64,000 nucleotides of DNA from Peribacillus sp. FSL H8-0477 (GCF_038002765.1 NZ_JBBODE010000002.1:62001-126000); one strand, 5' to 3'; positions 34,886-44,633 are shown, numbered from the stretch's first letter. Made by a program: numbers and translations. Notes: generated by a model from the sequence alone, not told the origin.

Positions 34886-34914
34886 TATTTATTCCTCCTT
34901 AGTATGAGTCCGTT

Positions 34915-35052
34915 TCAATCTTCACGTTTGGCCAAACAGTGATCACATTCCATTAAGTAAGATTCTGCTTGCTCACTAATTTCAATACCACATTCGGGAC
35001 ATTGTTTTGGCGGAAGGTTTCTGAAGAACTCCATTGGTTTAATTGTTTGCAT
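34915..35052 (-). CDS. YhfH-like zinc-ribbon miniprotein, copy 2
   Basis: 45 residues: MQTIKPMEFFRNLPPKQCPE, then CGIEISEQAESYLMECDHCL, ending AKRED. Same four cysteines as copy 1. It has its own AGGAGG. Copies 2 and 3 share the N-terminal PMEFFRNLP and the tail AKRED, so they are the closer pair in part. Confidence 0.88.
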   Translation of the reverse strand: MQTIKPMEFFRNLPPKQCPECGIEISEQAESYLMECDHCLAKRED

Positions 35053-35071
35053 AGTAGTTTCCTCCTCAAGA

Positions 35072-35209
35072 TTAATCTTCTCTTTTTGCTAAACAGCGGT
35101 CACATTCCATTAGGTAGGATTCTGCTTGTTCATGGACTACATCACCGCATTCCGAACATTGTTTAGATGGCAGATTTCTGAAAAATTCCATTGGGTTTTT
35201 AGTTTGCAT
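35072..35209 (-). CDS. YhfH-like zinc-ribbon miniprotein, copy 3
   Basis: 45 residues: MQTKNPMEFFRNLPSKQCSE, then CGDVVHEQAESYLMECDRCL, ending AKRED. It has the same cysteine spacing, with CSEC and CDRC. Its ribosome site is GGGAGG. It is the promoter-proximal copy; a -10-like TACTAT lies shortly upstream on the minus strand. The 35210-35340 gap holds nothing else that I can see. Confidence 0.88.
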   Translation of the reverse strand: MQTKNPMEFFRNLPSKQCSECGDVVHEQAESYLMECDRCLAKRED

Positions 35210-35342
35210 GGTAAGGTTTCCTCCCTTTTTATAGTACAGTTTGTTATTTTTGTTTCTTGTTGTAATACAGTATATACCCGTGATTTAGAAATGTATAGGT
35301 TTTTATAATAAAAAAATTAAAAAATCTGATAATTTATAAATA

Positions 35343-35375
35343 AGTAAAAGGACTTGCCATGAGGCAAGCCCTTTT
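35343..35375 (-). terminator. Terminator of ycnJ-ycnI
   Basis: On the minus strand AAAAGGGCTTGCC / GGCAAGTCCTTTT stem with T-rich tail, 16 nt after the ycnI stop. Confidence 0.82.
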
Positions 35376-35390
35376 ACTTTCTTTTACTTT

Positions 35391-36077
35391 TTATTTTTTC
35401 TTCCGAACGGCAAGAATAATAGCTGCTATAGAAAGAATCAACGAAGAAATGGAAAGGATGAGAGGAGCAGTCTGGCTTGGAGAATCAGTATCTTCCACGT
35501 CGGCCTTGTTCGACTCTGTCTCTGTCCCTTTGTCAGGTGCCATCTGTTCTGTTTCTACAGCATCGTGTTCATGGTGGCTATCCTGTTGTTTAGGCGACGT
35601 ACTGGCCGTACTTACCTTCGTTACTGAGTGAGGTGTTGCCGAACCTTCTTTTCCATTCCACTCAACAATGCTGCCATCTTTGTAATACTGAAAAGCATCC
35701 CATGCAATATCAGTTTCACTCTCCGGATTTTTCGCTACAAATGTAAACTGTTGGAATTGTCCAGCTAGGATTCCTTCACCTGTGGCCGTCCAAGAAACTG
35801 TTTGAACAGTGTTAGATGAACCTTTATCCAGCGTTACCTCCCATTCCGCAACTTGTTGGTAATTAACGAACGTTACACCATCTGGTATCTTTATAACGAC
35901 TTTGGTTGTGGGAATGTCTTTTTCAACGGGTACCTTTATGGTGTAAGTTTCCCAGGCGGAAGGTGTTGACGCTGCTGGTTGAACGGATACGTGAGCACTT
36001 GCTGCTCCTGCAAATAAAAACACTCCTGTAAATGAGGCAATGATTACTTTTGAAAAAGTGCTGACTATATTTTTCAT
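35391..36077 (-). CDS. ycnI: YcnI copper-binding membrane protein (DUF1775)
   Basis: 228 residues: a signal peptide ending at GAASA, so the mature protein starts with His (HVSVQPAA), the conserved copper-binding histidine of YcnI; a DUF1775 domain to about residue 150; a Glu/Asp/Ser/Thr-rich stalk with HHEHD; and a C-terminal membrane helix with a KKK tail. It sits outside the membrane and pairs with YcnJ. The ycnJ stop is 19 nt upstream, so the two form an operon. No ycnK repressor gene is present here. Confidence 0.92.
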   Translation of the reverse strand: MKNIVSTFSKVIIASFTGVFLFAGAASAHVSVQPAASTPSAWETYTIKVPVEKDIPTTKVVIKIPDGVTFVNYQQVAEWEVTLDKGSSNTVQTVSWTATGEGILAGQFQQFTFVAKNPESETDIAWDAFQYYKDGSIVEWNGKEGSATPHSVTKVSTASTSPKQQDSHHEHDAVETEQMAPDKGTETESNKADVEDTDSPSQTAPLILSISSLILSIAAIILAVRKKK

Positions 36078-36096
36078 TCTTGTTATCTCCTAGCAT

Positions 36097-37704
36097 TTAT
36101 TTTGGTTTGCTGATTGTGATGGGAAAGTCCGCATCAAATGAATCGTACTCTTTGGTTAGCACATGAATAGACAACTTCCAAGAACCGTCCATAGAGATAA
36201 TAGGTTCGGCTGTATAGGTTCCAGACTCTTTTTTCTTAAGCTCAATATTCCCTTCACCCATATTCATATTCGATGACACAAGCGTTCCAGTGATCTGTTC
36301 AATATCAGGTATATCCCCATTTTTCTTAGACAACTGGACCTTCATTTCGTTCACGCCTGTTTGAGAAGGCGTTAGCTCAAGGGAAATCTGGTAGTTTTCT
36401 ATGGTTACTACTTGTGAATTGTCTATTTCATGAGAATTGGCAGTCGGTAGATTTGTCAGAAGTGCTGCCAACATAATAATAATCAGGCCGATTGAAAATT
36501 CAATCAGGACACTCGGTCCTAATTTTTTCTCTTTACATTTACCCCTAAAGGAATGGTAAGCTCCCATTCCAATCATAATCAGCATTAACAGTATTTTGCC
36601 AATGAGTACCTTTCCATACGAAGTGGTCACTAATGACTGTATGGAGGAAACATGCTGAACACTTGAATAGATACCGGTAACAAGGAGTATAAGGACAAAA
36701 ACAATGGCAAATGCTGAAAAGCGCTGTATGGTTTGCCAATAAATCGAGTGGTCTTTTCCCTTTTTAGATTCTCCCGGCAACAGAATCACCAGGGCCAATA
36801 AAGTACCCAGCCATAAAGCCATTCCTAACAGATGGAAAAAATCCATAATCACAGCTAGTACTTGGTTATTGACTGCAGCTGTATGGCCGATAGATGCCTT
36901 GCATAGTATTAAAGCAGCGATAAGCAGAAATGATCCATAGGCAGCTGAAATTGCTTTTTTAGTTAGTAAAAGACTACTAAAAAGAATGACAAGCAAACCC
37001 ATCTCTATCATCCAAATCGTTCCGAAGGTTGTATGAAAGATGGTCTCTTTTAATAAGGATATCTTGAATACCCTGTTCCATCCTACTTCAGCATCAGTTG
37101 TTGTCTGAAGCGGGAGGCTAAACAGAATACTGAGTGTCAGCAACGTAAAAGCTATCCAAATAATGCCCGAAAAGCGAGAGTTATAGGACGTTTTTTTTCG
37201 AGGATACAGCCATAAATGGAAAAATAAAAACCCAATTAGTAAGGAAAAACTAAGGTATTGCATGCCTTGTATTAGTATCTTATCAAGTCCAGGAAAATAA
37301 ACCGAAGCATCATCTTCTGCATCATCTTTAGTAACAAACTCTTTGCCAATTGTGAAGGGGATGGTCCCTTCAATTGGGTGTCCGTCACTAGAAATTACCC
37401 GCCATTTTATAGTATATACACCTTTCCCAAGGTCTTGTTTCAACTTAGCAATCAGCTGTGTTTCATTGTCATCTGGAATAAAGCTTTCATCTAATTCGGC
37501 TTTCCCGTCCTCGCTGAAAACCTCAACATGGTGAAAAGCTGGTTGGATCGGTTCACTGAATACTAAGCTGATATTCTTGGGTGATGTTTCAAGCATTGTA
37601 TTTACTGAAGGATTTGACTGTTTAAGATAGGCATGTGCCGATGTCATTTCTGGCAGTGCCATCAGGCAGATTATACAGACCATCAGCCAAATCATCCGTT
37701 TCAT
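36097..37704 (-). CDS. ycnJ: YcnJ copper transport protein (CopC-CopD fusion)
   Basis: 535 residues (B. subtilis YcnJ has 541). A signal peptide ends at TSA, followed by the CopC domain starting HAYLKQSNPSVNTMLETSP, whose first His is a copper ligand, with SSDGHPIEGTIPFTI; about eight membrane helices of the CopD domain follow, then an extracellular C-terminal domain. It imports copper. ATG at 37704 is chosen, with AAGGGGG at about 14 nt; a TTG- or ATG-extended form up to 37731 is possible but would spoil the signal peptide. Confidence 0.92.
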   Translation of the reverse strand: MKRMIWLMVCIICLMALPEMTSAHAYLKQSNPSVNTMLETSPKNISLVFSEPIQPAFHHVEVFSEDGKAELDESFIPDDNETQLIAKLKQDLGKGVYTIKWRVISSDGHPIEGTIPFTIGKEFVTKDDAEDDASVYFPGLDKILIQGMQYLSFSLLIGFLFFHLWLYPRKKTSYNSRFSGIIWIAFTLLTLSILFSLPLQTTTDAEVGWNRVFKISLLKETIFHTTFGTIWMIEMGLLVILFSSLLLTKKAISAAYGSFLLIAALILCKASIGHTAAVNNQVLAVIMDFFHLLGMALWLGTLLALVILLPGESKKGKDHSIYWQTIQRFSAFAIVFVLILLVTGIYSSVQHVSSIQSLVTTSYGKVLIGKILLMLIMIGMGAYHSFRGKCKEKKLGPSVLIEFSIGLIIIMLAALLTNLPTANSHEIDNSQVVTIENYQISLELTPSQTGVNEMKVQLSKKNGDIPDIEQITGTLVSSNMNMGEGNIELKKKESGTYTAEPIISMDGSWKLSIHVLTKEYDSFDADFPITISKPK

Positions 37705-37823
37705 AATTTTTTCATCCCCCTTAGTGAGCAAATAGGATAGAGTTGGTCTCTAATATTATCTATTAACTAGTATAAACAATAATTGTGAAATAACAGTGAA
37801 AAAAAACTGATCATTTTAAATCA

Positions 37824-37858
37824 AAAAAAAAAGCCTGCTTGGAGGCTTTTTTTTATCT
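37824..37858. terminator. Terminator of the NlpC/P60 gene
   Basis: AAAAAAAAGCCT / AGGCTTTTTTTT stem; on the minus strand it lies directly behind the NlpC/P60 stop. Confidence 0.9.
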
Positions 37859-37864
37859 CTATCT

Positions 37865-38308
37865 TTAGATGCGCTTTGCGCCAATATATTTTGGTTTCCA
37901 ATAGCTGTTGTTTGTGCTTGCTATTGATACGCCTTTAGAAGAAGCGGCGTGAATCATTTTGCTAGAGCCCATATAGATGGCTACATGTGTTGGTCTAGTT
38001 GCTTTATTTGGTGCGAAAAATAATAAATCACCTGTTGTGAGTTTGCTTTTGCTTACTTTTTTACCCTTTTTGTACATATCTGCTGCAGTACGAGGTAATG
38101 TTTTTCCGGCTTTCTTATATGAATATTTGACAAGGCCTGAACAATCAAATCCTTTTGGTGAAAGGCCTCCATATGTATATTTAACGCCTATATTTTTCTT
38201 AGCTGTTGTAATGGCTTGTTTATGATAAGTAGCAGCCTCACTCATAGATGGTGCAATAAAGCTGAAAATAGCGGCAATAGACAAGGCAGCGATCATTTTC
38301 TTTAACAT
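37865..38308 (-). CDS. Secreted NlpC/P60 (C40) peptidoglycan endopeptidase
   Basis: 147 residues: a signal peptide (cleavage near MSEAA) and then one NlpC/P60 domain with no cell-wall-binding repeat. The catalytic Cys is in FDCSGLVKY, the first His in PTHVAIYMG and the third position is the HAAS segment. It cleaves D-Glu-diaminopimelate-type bonds in stem peptides. ATG at 38308 has AGGGGG 8 nt upstream. The minimal architecture suggests a small wall-remodelling enzyme. Monocistronic. Confidence 0.9.
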   Translation of the reverse strand: MLKKMIAALSIAAIFSFIAPSMSEAATYHKQAITTAKKNIGVKYTYGGLSPKGFDCSGLVKYSYKKAGKTLPRTAADMYKKGKKVSKSKLTTGDLLFFAPNKATRPTHVAIYMGSSKMIHAASSKGVSIASTNNSYWKPKYIGAKRI

Positions 38309-38463
38309 ATATTTATTCCCCCTGATGTGAATGCTAAACCTACTATAAACCAAAAGGGGTAACATATTAGTAACAGGGAGATTACAATATTATTACAAAA
38401 AAACAGGTGCTTACTAGAACCTTGATATATAAGGGTTTTACTCTATTAAAATATCTAACTTTA

Positions 38464-40200
38464 TTATTTTGAAGATAGAAGATTCATATCTACAACGGTT
38501 CCTAAATTTTTTTTACTATTAAAAGTGAGTGATCCATGGTTGTTCTTCATGATTTTAAAGCACACGGTGAGGCCGAGTCCTGTACCTTTATCCTTGGTTG
38601 TATAAAAAGGCTCACCTAATCGAGCAATCTTGTCTTTTGAAAGCCCTAATCCGTTGTCGATGATACGAATTCTTATGGAAGAGGAATCCTGTTCGAGTTT
38701 TATTCTTATTTTCCCGCCGTATGGAAGTGCCTCAATCGAATTCTTTACTAGGTTGATTAATACTTGCTTTAATTGCTTCTTTTCAATAGATTGGCAGGTT
38801 ATCTCTTTATAAGGAATAACTTCGATAGTTACTTGATTCATAATGGCTGTGGGATCAAGCAGAATCACGACTTCTTCTACAATTTTATCTAACTGATAGG
38901 GAAGGATAACTCCTTCTGAGGCTTGGGGTCTAGCCATAAATAAGAGTTCGCTGACGACTTCATTGATTCGATCGATCTCATCAGCAATAATGGATAGGTA
39001 GTATTTTTCCCGCCCCTTATTCGTATCCTCGAGAAGCGTAATAAATCCTTTAATAGAGGTTAAAGGGTTTCTGATTTCATGAGCGATACCGGCAGCCATC
39101 TCTCCTAATACCCGCAGATTTTCAGATTTAATTAATACGGTTTCTTCCAGTTTATTTTGGGTAACATCAACGCCAATCGCTAACGTGTGGCCCTCGCTGT
39201 TATAAGGAACAGGCAGAAAGGTCCAATCAATATAAATAGGATTGGTGCCGTTGTCCACATATTCCATGGTATCAGTCTGTTTGTTTTTTTCGTGTAGGAT
39301 AACTTGGTTGATGAAAGGATGCTTACCTATCCCCATCAAATCATCACTGCTTTTCTCTAAAGCTTTGGAGAGCGCATCATTCACAATCACCAAGGAACCT
39401 TCACTATCTCTAACAAACATGTAATTTGGATTGAGATTAAGGATGAGATCCAAGAAGTTTCGCTGCTCATTTAATTGTTTATTTCCATCCTGGATTAATT
39501 GGTGCTGCAAGTTAAAGTACGCAACGAATAAACTTATACCAGCAAATAGAGAGTTGAAGTTGGAGACAAATAAAGGCAAAATCAGAATACCAGAAACTAT
39601 GCCGCCAATGAAAATAAAGAATACAGCGAATACGAGCGATTGAAAGATACGTCGAATAAAAATGTTCTTAATTTTAAAACAGACATGTAATAATACCACG
39701 GTATTAATTAACGTTAAGATCACATTAATCGTATACATAATATGAAATGAACCATATTCCGGTATAAGGTGCAAAGGTTCTAACCTGTCGTTATAAAAGT
39801 AGGTTAACTGTTGGATACCATACGGAGTCCAATTAATCATATAGACGACAATGGAATAACTTAAAAGAAGATAAAAACTATATCTATGTAAAACGACTTT
39901 ATAAAGGCGGTTGAACCGAAACCTTTTTTCTATGACATGGTTATATAGATAAGATGAAAAATAGTGCATCATTGGCATTATCATAATCGAACCAAACCGA
40001 AGTAAACGAAAAATCGTCTCAATCGTAGATTCGTTTAGAAGGTTTCCAGCATATAAAAAGGCGACATCGCCCTGCCAAAGAAATAATAAAAATAGAAAAT
40101 AAGCGACTGATCGGGTCAGGCTATTATTATCTTTAAAAAATATGATCAAACCGCAGATTAAAGGTATGGTGGCGATGGCGAATATTAAGACAAATTCCAT
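38464..40200 (-). CDS. Membrane sensor histidine kinase (PAS-HisKA), KinB/KinD-like
   Basis: 578 residues: seven predicted membrane helices (to about 240), a PAS domain (about 255-355), HisKA with the phospho-His in AAGIAHEIRNPLTSIKGF, and an HATPase with N box NLVKNSIEAL, G1 DNGLGLS and G2 KGTGLGLTV. This matches the sporulation kinases that feed Spo0F in the phosphorelay; no response regulator is adjacent. ATG at 40200 has AAAGGTG 6 nt upstream. The exact orthologue cannot be named. Confidence 0.87.
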   Translation of the reverse strand: MEFVLIFAIATIPLICGLIIFFKDNNSLTRSVAYFLFLLFLWQGDVAFLYAGNLLNESTIETIFRLLRFGSIMIMPMMHYFSSYLYNHVIEKRFRFNRLYKVVLHRYSFYLLLSYSIVVYMINWTPYGIQQLTYFYNDRLEPLHLIPEYGSFHIMYTINVILTLINTVVLLHVCFKIKNIFIRRIFQSLVFAVFFIFIGGIVSGILILPLFVSNFNSLFAGISLFVAYFNLQHQLIQDGNKQLNEQRNFLDLILNLNPNYMFVRDSEGSLVIVNDALSKALEKSSDDLMGIGKHPFINQVILHEKNKQTDTMEYVDNGTNPIYIDWTFLPVPYNSEGHTLAIGVDVTQNKLEETVLIKSENLRVLGEMAAGIAHEIRNPLTSIKGFITLLEDTNKGREKYYLSIIADEIDRINEVVSELLFMARPQASEGVILPYQLDKIVEEVVILLDPTAIMNQVTIEVIPYKEITCQSIEKKQLKQVLINLVKNSIEALPYGGKIRIKLEQDSSSIRIRIIDNGLGLSKDKIARLGEPFYTTKDKGTGLGLTVCFKIMKNNHGSLTFNSKKNLGTVVDMNLLSSK

Positions 40201-40319
40201 AGGTAGCACCTTTCTGTTGTCAGGTTAATAACCTTTCGTATTTAACAATATTTACATTTTTGGCTGACTTAATCAATAATTCTTAGAGAAATGCGTATAT
40301 TTCTAACCAATATGCCGGG

Positions 40320-40345
40320 GTTTAACATAAGTGAAACCGAGGTAT
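40320..40345 (+). promoter_or_regulatory. Candidate SigB promoter before the lipid kinase gene
   Basis: GTTTAA (40320-40325), 14 nt, AGGTAT (40340-40345): one mismatch to the SigB consensus GTTTAA-N12-14-GGGTAT, about 40 nt before the start codon. Confidence 0.42.
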
Positions 40346-40387
40346 CTTCTTAATAGGTAAAATGCCGGAAATCTTTGGAGGATATAG

Positions 40388-41272
40388 ATGACAAAAGCGA
40401 TGATAATCTGTAATCCGTCTGCTGGTAAGGAAAAAGCAAGAGAGCTCCTGCCAACGGCGATTTCTAATCTGAAAGAAGTCTACGATGAAGTGTATGTACG
40501 GGAAACAAAACAAGAAGGGGATGCTGTTGTTTTTGCTCAAGATGCATGTGTCGAACAATATGATGCTGTTATTTCTATGGGGGGAGATGGAACGGTCAGT
40601 GAAACCATTAACGGATTGGCTGAACAGCGTCATCGTCCGGCGTTTGGGCTAATACCGCTTGGGACTGTCAATGATTTTGCCAGAGCGCTGTCTATTCCTC
40701 TTGATCCTGAAGAAGCAGCGTGTGTGGTATCCTCACAACGTACGAAGGCAGCTGATATTGGGAAAATAAACAACCAGTTTTTTATGAATGTTTTAGCTGT
40801 GGGGGCAGTTGCCGAAGCAACTTATAATGTGAGCGTCAAACAAAAAACTCTTCTCGGCCCACTGGCTTATTTAATTGAAGGAGGCAAGGCACTTGTTAAG
40901 AAGACGCCTTTCAAGCTAACGGTAGAGCATGATTCGGGGAAATGGCAGGGAGAATCCTATCTAATGGTGGCAGCTTTAACAAATTCAGTAGGCGGATTCA
41001 ATACTGTAGCTCCAGATGCACGGATCAATGATGGAAAGATACATGTGCTTATTATCAAGGATCTCTCACTCCCTAATATAATGAAAATTGTTCCGAGTCT
41101 GCTATGGGGCGAACTAAAAAAGCATGACCAAGTAGAATATTTTCAGACTTCCTTCTTAGACGTTAGTTCTGATGAAGAACTTGCTGTAAATATCGATGGT
41201 GATGAAGGGGTACCACTCCCTTTTAGAGCCCAAATTCTTAACCAGCATCTAAATGTTATTGTTCCAAAGTAA
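40388..41272 (+). CDS. Diacylglycerol/lipid kinase family protein (YegS/DgkB-like)
   Basis: 294 residues of the DAGK_cat family: ICNPSAGKEKARELLP at the start, the ATP loop SMGGDGTVSETINGL (about 63-77), GLIPLGTVNDFARAL, and the C-terminal NIDGDEG. DgkB recycles diacylglycerol in lipoteichoic-acid synthesis; the family also has undecaprenol-like and unknown substrates, so the specific lipid is uncertain. GGAGG precedes the ATG. Confidence 0.88.
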   Translation: MTKAMIICNPSAGKEKARELLPTAISNLKEVYDEVYVRETKQEGDAVVFAQDACVEQYDAVISMGGDGTVSETINGLAEQRHRPAFGLIPLGTVNDFARALSIPLDPEEAACVVSSQRTKAADIGKINNQFFMNVLAVGAVAEATYNVSVKQKTLLGPLAYLIEGGKALVKKTPFKLTVEHDSGKWQGESYLMVAALTNSVGGFNTVAPDARINDGKIHVLIIKDLSLPNIMKIVPSLLWGELKKHDQVEYFQTSFLDVSSDEELAVNIDGDEGVPLPFRAQILNQHLNVIVPK

Positions 41273-41336
41273 AATTCATGCATGAGCATAAGTGGAGTTT
41301 ACAGAAAAACCCCTGCTATTTCTCTTCGAAATTTGG

Positions 41337-41342
41337 TATAAT
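41337..41342 (+). promoter_or_regulatory. Extended -10 promoter before trhO
   Basis: TATAAT preceded by TGG (TG-N-TATAAT); no good -35 seen. About 75 nt before the trhO start. Confidence 0.55.
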
Positions 41343-41417
41343 AAATGACTGTAAGAGAACAGGATCACCGTCCCTATACTATATCTTGCAAATATAACTT
41401 GATAGGTGGTAACAAGA

Positions 41418-42386
41418 ATGTCTGAAAGTAAGCCGTACAGAGTGTTGCTGTACTATATGTATGTACCGATTGAAAATCCTGAGGTGTTTGCCAAAAAGCA
41501 CCTTGAGTACTGTAAGGAAGTTGGACTAAAAGGCCGTATCCTTGTAGCAGCTGAAGGGATTAATGGAACTGTTTCAGGTACCGTAGAACAAACGGATATG
41601 TACATGGAAATGATGAATGAAGATCCAAGATTTAGTGAAATGGTATTCAAAATAGATGAGGCTGAGCATCATGCATTTAAGAAAATGCATGTTCGTCCAC
41701 GTAATGAGCTTGTTACCCTTCGTTTAGAAGATGATATTAATCCGAACGAACTAACTGGCCGTTATTTAAGCCCGAAAGAATTTTATGAAAAAATGCAAGA
41801 GGAAGACACGGTCATTCTAGATGCTAGAAATGATTATGAATATGAAGTAGGACATTTCCGTAATTCCATTAAGCCGGATATTAAATCCTTCCGTGAGCTT
41901 CCCGAGTGGGTTCGTGAAAATAAGGAAATGCTTGAAGGAAAGAAAATCCTCACTTATTGTACAGGCGGTATTCGTTGTGAGAAGTTTTCAGGCTGGCTTG
42001 TTAAAGAGGGATTTGAAGATGTAGCACAGCTGCATGGCGGGATTGCTACCTACGGTAAAGATTCTGAAGTTCAAGGTGAGCTTTGGGATGGACAGCTTTA
42101 CGTGTTTGATGAGCGGATTACCGTTCCGGTTAATCGCAAAGAGCATGTGATTGTTGCCCGTGATTATTTCACAGGTGAACCTTGTGAACGCTATGTAAAT
42201 TGTGCCAATCCAGAATGTAATAAGCAAATTATTGCGACAGAAGAAAGTGAACATAAGTACTTACGTGGTTGTACACATGAGTGTCGAGTAACCCCGCGTA
42301 ACTTATATGTCAAAGAACAAAATCTGTCTGAAGCAGAAGTAGCAGAAAGACTAAAAGGTATTGAAGAAACCGTTACTGCTGAATAA
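41418..42386 (+). CDS. trhO: tRNA uridine-34 hydroxylase TrhO (rhodanese-like)
   Basis: 322 residues, the length of B. subtilis YbfQ. An N-terminal acylphosphatase-like domain ([38 protein letters not shown]) precedes a rhodanese domain with the active Cys in [15 protein letters not shown] and a C-terminal Cys-rich tail. The family hydroxylates U34 to 5-hydroxyuridine in tRNAs, using prephenate-independent O2 chemistry. ATG at 41418 follows AGGTGG; GTG at 41406 overlaps that site. Confidence 0.93.
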   Translation: MSESKPYRVLLYYMYVPIENPEVFAKKHLEYCKEVGLKGRILVAAEGINGTVSGTVEQTDMYMEMMNEDPRFSEMVFKIDEAEHHAFKKMHVRPRNELVTLRLEDDINPNELTGRYLSPKEFYEKMQEEDTVILDARNDYEYEVGHFRNSIKPDIKSFRELPEWVRENKEMLEGKKILTYCTGGIRCEKFSGWLVKEGFEDVAQLHGGIATYGKDSEVQGELWDGQLYVFDERITVPVNRKEHVIVARDYFTGEPCERYVNCANPECNKQIIATEESEHKYLRGCTHECRVTPRNLYVKEQNLSEAEVAERLKGIEETVTAE

Positions 42387-42391
42387 ATAAT

Positions 42392-42428
42392 TAACACATC
42401 TTGAGCACCTGCTCAAGATGTTTTTTAT
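42392..42428 (+). terminator. Terminator of trhO
   Basis: ACATCTTGAGC / GCTCAAGATGT stem with T run. Confidence 0.92.
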
Positions 42429-42590
42429 CTGATTTTTGGCAGTTGAAGGAAACGGGAGAGGAGAACCCATTAAATATCAATACATACTTCCTCTTATGAA
42501 TCACCCTCACAGTAGAAATGTAATGGGAATGAAGATATTATGGTACCCTAACAGATAACTTTGTAAAATATATCGGAGGATCTTACGTGT

Positions 42591-44633
42591 ATGGAAATGT
42601 TTCTTATTGTCCTTGTTTTGTTATTACTAATTGGAATTTCTAATATGATTAATCACTTTATCCCTTTTATTCCAGTACCTTTAATTCAAATAGCCCTTGG
42701 AGCGATTTTGGCTTTACTACCATTAGGTTTTCATGTGCCTATGGAAACAGAGCTTTTTCTCGTCCTATTTATTGCTCCTTTATTATTCCACGATGGGAAA
42801 AATGTTCCGAGAAGTGCTCTTTGGAAATTACGTAAGCCGATTTTATTGCTTGCATTAGGTCTAGTATTCGTAACCGTCTTTGTTATTGGTTATTTAATAC
42901 ATTGGTTAATTCCCTCAATTCCACTGCCTGCTGCATTTGCACTCGCGGCGATTCTCTCACCAACGGATGTGGTGGCGGTGAGTGCTATTTCCAGTCGATC
43001 TAAATTACCTTCAGGAATCAAACACCTCCTTGAAGGGGAAGGGCTGATGAATGATGCTTCAGGACTTGTTGCTTTTAAGTTTGCAGTAGCGGCAACTGTA
43101 ACGGGTGTATTCAGTTTAGGCCAAGCAACGGTCAGCTTTGTCCTTATTGCAGTAGGCGGCATGATTGCTGGTATTATTCTCTCTTATATAATCATTAGAC
43201 TGCGCATATTGATTAGGCGTTGGGGGATGGAAGATGTCACGATCCATATGCTTATCCAACTATTAACGCCATTTATCATCTTTTTGATTGCTGAACACTT
43301 TGGTGTTTCTGGGATCTTAGCCGTTGTGGCTGGTGGGATCGTACATGCAATAGAAAGAGACCGAGAAGAATCACCGACAATGAAGCTGAAAATTGTGTCG
43401 ACAAGTACTTGGTCCGTTATCCTCTATATTTTAAATGGTCTGGTCTTTGTTTTGTTGGGTTTACAATTACCAAGTGTGTCCAAAACGATTTTCTCAAATC
43501 CAGAATTCAATAATTTCCAAGTTATTTGGTATATTGTCATTATTACGGCTGCACTTCTTGCTCTTCGATATATCTGGCTCAATTTATCATGGTGGCTGGG
43601 ATGGAAAATGAGAAAAATCGAATTGTTTAAGCTTAAACAAAGGACAGCTCTCATTACAACTGTGTCAGGGGTAAGAGGAGCAGTCACGTTAGCAGGTGCA
43701 TTTTCTATCCCTTATGTTTTGAATGATGGCAGTCCTTTTCCAGAACGATCATTATTTATTTTTATTGCTGCGGGGGTCATCTTACTGACACTAATTGTAG
43801 CGAGTATTTGCTTACCAATTCTATCTAAATCTGAGGAGCCATCGATAAAAGAAGATAAAGATGAGCTTGAAAGAAAAGCCATCATTCATGTAAAGGAATC
43901 TGCTATTCAGAGCATTGAGGCGGAGATGAATGAGGAAAACAGGGCTGCTTCACTAGCTGTGATCACTAAATATACGCAGTTAATTGAACGACTTAAGTTG
44001 CCGGAACGTCCAGAGGACACAGCTAATAATCAATATATGGAAGAAAAAATTCGTTTCAAAGCATTAGTAGCGGAAAAACGCTGTATTAATGAACTAATTA
44101 AAGAAGAAAAGGTAGACCGAGAAACCGCCTATATCGGCCAACAGCTTATCCACCGGATGGAAGTAGCTGTTACCAATAAAATGAAGTACCGATTAATGAC
44201 ATCTGTTGTCTTTATGAAACGAACATCATTTAAGATGCTTAAATCTATTTCACCGGAGAATGAAAAAAAGGTCAAGCTTTCAATACAAACCGTTGTGGCC
44301 GTACGTAATTTAAAGATACAAACAGCAAAGGCAGCCATTGTTGCGATTAAAGCTGATATGACTCCAGCAAATAGAGGTCCATCCTTACTTGTGATTAGAG
44401 AATATCGCAGATTAATTTCGAAGCTGAACCGTGAAAACATGTTAAAAAGTTCAAATGATAAATTGCTAAAGCTTGAAAAAGAACTGCATTATAAGGCCTT
44501 TCAAGCGGAACGAGATGAGGTACAAGCTATGTATGAGCAGGGTAAACTTACAAGGGAACTTGCTCAAAAAATTCGGCAGCAAATTAACCTCCGAGAAGCA
44601 TTTCTAATTGAAGAAAAGACGTACGAGTCTTAA
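42591..44633 (+). CDS. nhaK: Na+(K+)/H+ antiporter, CPA1 family (NhaK-like)
   Basis: 680 residues, about 12 membrane helices followed by a cytosolic helical tail of about 265 residues; B. subtilis NhaK (YvgP) has 670 and the same N-terminus style. The ion-site segments LSPTDVVAVSA and EGEGLMNDASGLVAFKF (Asp residues) are present. It exports monovalent cations. The tail shows two related blocks (SAIQSIEAEMNEENRAASLAV and KAAIVAIKADMTPANRGPSLL), an internal duplication. GGAGG lies 11-12 nt before the ATG. Confidence 0.92.
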   Translation: MEMFLIVLVLLLLIGISNMINHFIPFIPVPLIQIALGAILALLPLGFHVPMETELFLVLFIAPLLFHDGKNVPRSALWKLRKPILLLALGLVFVTVFVIGYLIHWLIPSIPLPAAFALAAILSPTDVVAVSAISSRSKLPSGIKHLLEGEGLMNDASGLVAFKFAVAATVTGVFSLGQATVSFVLIAVGGMIAGIILSYIIIRLRILIRRWGMEDVTIHMLIQLLTPFIIFLIAEHFGVSGILAVVAGGIVHAIERDREESPTMKLKIVSTSTWSVILYILNGLVFVLLGLQLPSVSKTIFSNPEFNNFQVIWYIVIITAALLALRYIWLNLSWWLGWKMRKIELFKLKQRTALITTVSGVRGAVTLAGAFSIPYVLNDGSPFPERSLFIFIAAGVILLTLIVASICLPILSKSEEPSIKEDKDELERKAIIHVKESAIQSIEAEMNEENRAASLAVITKYTQLIERLKLPERPEDTANNQYMEEKIRFKALVAEKRCINELIKEEKVDRETAYIGQQLIHRMEVAVTNKMKYRLMTSVVFMKRTSFKMLKSISPENEKKVKLSIQTVVAVRNLKIQTAKAAIVAIKADMTPANRGPSLLVIREYRRLISKLNRENMLKSSNDKLLKLEKELHYKAFQAERDEVQAMYEQGKLTRELAQKIRQQINLREAFLIEEKTYES

